Position numbers and translations under genes: made by a program
Shown: positions 6,935 through 8,574 of the stretch, in pieces
Position numbering within the stretch: position 1 is the first letter of the stretch
Layout: every line of letters begins with the position of its first letter
The notes under the pieces: model-generated
What the model was told of the DNA's origin: nothing
The model's database searches: none
What the model saw: the letters and a program-made list of their open reading frames with translations, nothing else
Assembly: GCA_002352125.1 (NCBI GenBank)
Contig: DEHU01000260.1
Coordinates: 1 to 8,574 of the forward strand
DNA from: Competibacteraceae bacterium UBA2792
GTDB taxonomy: Bacteria > Pseudomonadota > Gammaproteobacteria > Competibacterales > Competibacteraceae
Length of the DNA stretch: 8,574 bases
Reading direction: 5' to 3'

Positions 6935-7918
6935 TTAATTGTTTAATTGGCCATGCAGACGCAAAAACCGTTCCATCAACTGCTCGATTTCGGCTTCCAA
7001 CGCGCTGCGTTCCTGCTCCGTCTGGCGCTCCCGAGCCGCCATTTTTTCTTCGAGGCTCCGGCGTACCCGGTGCGCTTGCTCCAACTGCTGAAGCAAGCTT
7101 TGTCTTTCCTGCTGCCAGCGCTCGGATCCAGATGAATCCGGGCTTGTCGGCTTTTGTGCCGTCTGCAATTCGGCCTGCAACCGCTCCAATTGTTCCTGCA
7201 AAGCCTTGCGCTCCGTTTCCCAGGCCGCGCCACGCCGGGTTTGTTCCGCAATCGTTTCCGTTCTCAGCCGCTCTATCTCCAGCACATCGTCCGGTGACAA
7301 ACTTTGGCCGGCGCGCGCCTCGTAAAGCGTCAGGCCGTCTTCCAAAGTATTGAGCTGAATCTGCATGGCCAATCGCTCGCCCTCCCACGCTTCTTGCTGC
7401 TGCTCCATCCGGGATTCCAAAAGCGTTTTATCCCGCTGCAATACTCGCATCTGATCTTCAATCTGAGTATTCTGCAACAGTAAACTCTGTATTTGCCGGT
7501 CCCACTCCACGCGTTCCTGGGCCAATTGTTTTTGCAGCGCTACTCTTTCTTGTTCCGTGCGCGCAATCGAGTCGCGCAATCGTGCGGTTTCCTGCAGGTG
7601 GTTTTGTTGTTCCCGCTCGTGCCGGGCTTTCAATTCGACATGCTGCTGCTCCAGATTGGCACGGCGGTTACCTACCTCGGTCAGATCGCTTTCGAGCCGT
7701 TTCTGCTGCAAAAGCAACGTTTGGCGCGTCTGATAGGCGGACGACTGCTGGTTGAGTATGGCGCTTTGCAGCTCGTTGTTCTTCGCCTGCTCGTCCGTCA
7801 GTTCCGACCGGATCTGCGCATAAGCGCGCCGCAAGGATCGATAAGGCAGCAAAAAGATAACGATGCCACCCATCAATCCGGCAATCATTCCGATAACCAG
7901 ATATATGATGTCCGTCAT
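6935..7918 (-). CDS. Membrane-anchored coiled-coil protein, function unknown
   Basis: 327 aa; I do not recognise a family. One hydrophobic segment at residues 4-25 contains a GxxxGxxxG pattern (G10, G14, G18), typical of packed membrane helices, and is followed by R27, R30 and R31. The positive-inside rule thus puts the long C-terminal part in the cytoplasm. From about 28 to 256 and 265 to 325 the chain is almost all Gln, Glu, Arg and Leu in heptad-like order, so it should be an extended coiled coil. Breaks occur near GQSLSPDD (204-211) and PTSPDSSGS (258-265). A short motif of the form WxxERxxLQxQL recurs five or six times. The ATG at 7918 begins directly at the membrane segment; its ribosome site is weak. 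It lies 69 bases after another membrane helical protein and may share its transcript. A scaffold role, as in RmuC-like or cell-envelope proteins, is possible, but RmuC's nuclease-like domain is absent. Confidence 0.8.
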   Translation of the reverse strand: MTDIIYLVIGMIAGLMGGIVIFLLPYRSLRRAYAQIRSELTDEQAKNNELQSAILNQQSSAYQTRQTLLLQQKRLESDLTEVGNRRANLEQQHVELKARHEREQQNHLQETARLRDSIARTEQERVALQKQLAQERVEWDRQIQSLLLQNTQIEDQMRVLQRDKTLLESRMEQQQEAWEGERLAMQIQLNTLEDGLTLYEARAGQSLSPDDVLEIERLRTETIAEQTRRGAAWETERKALQEQLERLQAELQTAQKPTSPDSSGSERWQQERQSLLQQLEQAHRVRRSLEEKMAARERQTEQERSALEAEIEQLMERFLRLHGQLNN

Positions 7919-7953
7919 GGTTCAGGAGTCCAGATTCATTCGGCTTTCTATAC

Positions 7954-7968
7954 CGGGGGCTTGCCCCG
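7954..7968. repeat. Short GC hairpin in the spacer between two coiled-coil genes
   Basis: CGGGG and CCCCG flank a five-base loop (gcttg) in the 69-base spacer. There is no T run after it in either direction, so it is not a standard terminator. It could be an mRNA-stabilising stem or one copy of a dispersed REP-like element; a single window cannot decide. Confidence 0.4.
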
Positions 7969-7987
7969 CATCAGGCCGCGACGGTCC

Positions 7988-8574
7988 TCACCGCAACAAA
8001 TAGACCAGTACCGCCGCTCCGACACCGACCGCCGCCGCCCAACCCGCCACTCGATAAATACGACGCTGCAAATCGCGTTTAGCGACTATCCAAAGTTGAT
8101 GGAATGTCTGTTCGACCACCTCCGCTGTGCTTTTTTCTCCGGTATTAGCGGCCTCGGCTTCGGCGATCGCCTGCAACGCCACGTCCCGCGCGGCCTGGAG
8201 CGCGGCCTCGCGGGCAGTCTCTTCCGCTTTATGGGTCGCCTCGGTAAAACGCGTGCTCAGTTGGCGCACCAACCGCTCGGAGAGTTCGTGTAACTGGCTC
8301 TGGCAAATTTGGTTCGCCACTTCGCTTGCCCGCTTCTCGGCTTCGGCCTGTCCTTCGCGCCGAAACGCCTGAAGCCGCTCGTCCAGCAGAGGAGTCAACC
8401 GGGTTTGCACCGCAGCCTCGACCGCTGCATGGGCGTCGTGCGGATCCGGTGGCGGCGGTTGCCATTTTGCAAACTGCGCCTCGCATGCTTGGATCGCGAT
8501 CCGGCCGCACAGCTCTTCCTGACCCGTTCCGAGATCTCGCCGCAGCTTAGCGATCACGTCGTTGATCAGCGGCA
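7988..8574 (-). CDS. Helical protein with C-terminal membrane anchor, N-terminus beyond the window, function unknown
   Basis: 194 codons are visible and the frame is open to the right edge. A GTG at 8557 could be read as a start, but the five codons before it (PLIND) continue the same helical character, so I treat the gene as 5'-truncated. The visible part starts with a helical, cysteine-bearing stretch (LCGRIAIQACEAQF), then a Pro-rich break (PPPPDP), then long Ala/Glu/Gln/Arg-rich helices, probably coiled coil. A single hydrophobic segment (VAGWAAAVGVGAAVLVYLL) ends the protein and leaves only one residue after it, so this is a tail-anchored membrane protein with its body in the cytoplasm. 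No enzymatic motif is seen. Its neighbour 69 bases downstream has the opposite arrangement, an N-terminal anchor. A shared complex is a guess from order and shape only. Confidence 0.75.
   Translation of the reverse strand, partial: PLINDVIAKLRRDLGTGQEELCGRIAIQACEAQFAKWQPPPPDPHDAHAAVEAAVQTRLTPLLDERLQAFRREGQAEAEKRASEVANQICQSQLHELSERLVRQLSTRFTEATHKAEETAREAALQAARDVALQAIAEAEAANTGEKSTAEVVEQTFHQLWIVAKRDLQRRIYRVAGWAAAVGVGAAVLVYLLR

Noticed and set aside
6107..6946. A 279-codon open frame on the plus strand opposite galE
   Set aside because: galE on the other strand has every expected motif. The plus-strand translation has no recognisable domain and no good ribosome site.
7493..8293. A 266-codon open frame on the plus strand opposite the coiled-coil genes
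   Set aside because: It crosses the ends of two genes and their spacer. The opposite strand shows clear heptad and membrane-segment structure, so this is a complement artefact.

Overview
The window looks like a chromosomal segment of a gammaproteobacterium of moderately high GC. The best evidence is the acyl-CoA thioesterase at 5415, which is close along its whole length to the E. coli FadM sequence I remember. Tpm and GalE are also of ordinary proteobacterial type. A methanotroph of the Methylococcales is a plausible guess from the overall style, but nothing here proves it. There are no rRNA or tRNA genes, CRISPR arrays, transposases or phage genes. Every gap between genes is under 140 bases.

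Layout, left to right (all minus strand except fadM). A lipoprotein gene runs off the left edge (1-186). It overlaps by ATGA the end of a large membrane Ser/Thr protein kinase (183-2531), which has a kinase domain, one membrane segment, TPR-like repeats, an AAEEAKRR octad rod and a cysteine-bracketed tail. A 136-base gap holds a possible promoter for this pair. Next comes a tight three-gene operon read leftward: a Sfp-type phosphopantetheinyl transferase (4573-5355), thiopurine methyltransferase tpm (3897-4568) and a 12-TM-type MFS transporter (2668-3900). These are separated by 4 bases and by an ATGA overlap. fadM (5415-5819) is the only plus-strand gene; it is divergent from the transferase and convergent, 17 bases apart, with galE (5837-6802). 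Upstream of galE are two genes I do not recognise: a membrane-anchored coiled-coil protein of 327 aa (6935-7918) and a helical protein with a C-terminal membrane anchor (7988 to the right edge, N-terminus missing).

How they may work together. The kinase and lipoprotein look like one signalling unit, with a cytoplasmic kinase, a periplasmic repeat receptor and an exported partner. The transferase-tpm-MFS operon joins carrier-protein activation, S/Se/Te methylation and efflux; the common purpose is not evident. FadM and GalE are housekeeping functions (acyl-CoA hydrolysis; UDP-galactose supply for surface sugars). The two coiled-coil membrane proteins have opposite anchor positions and may form a pair at the envelope. 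The most unusual content is the kinase-lipoprotein unit and this uncharacterised pair.
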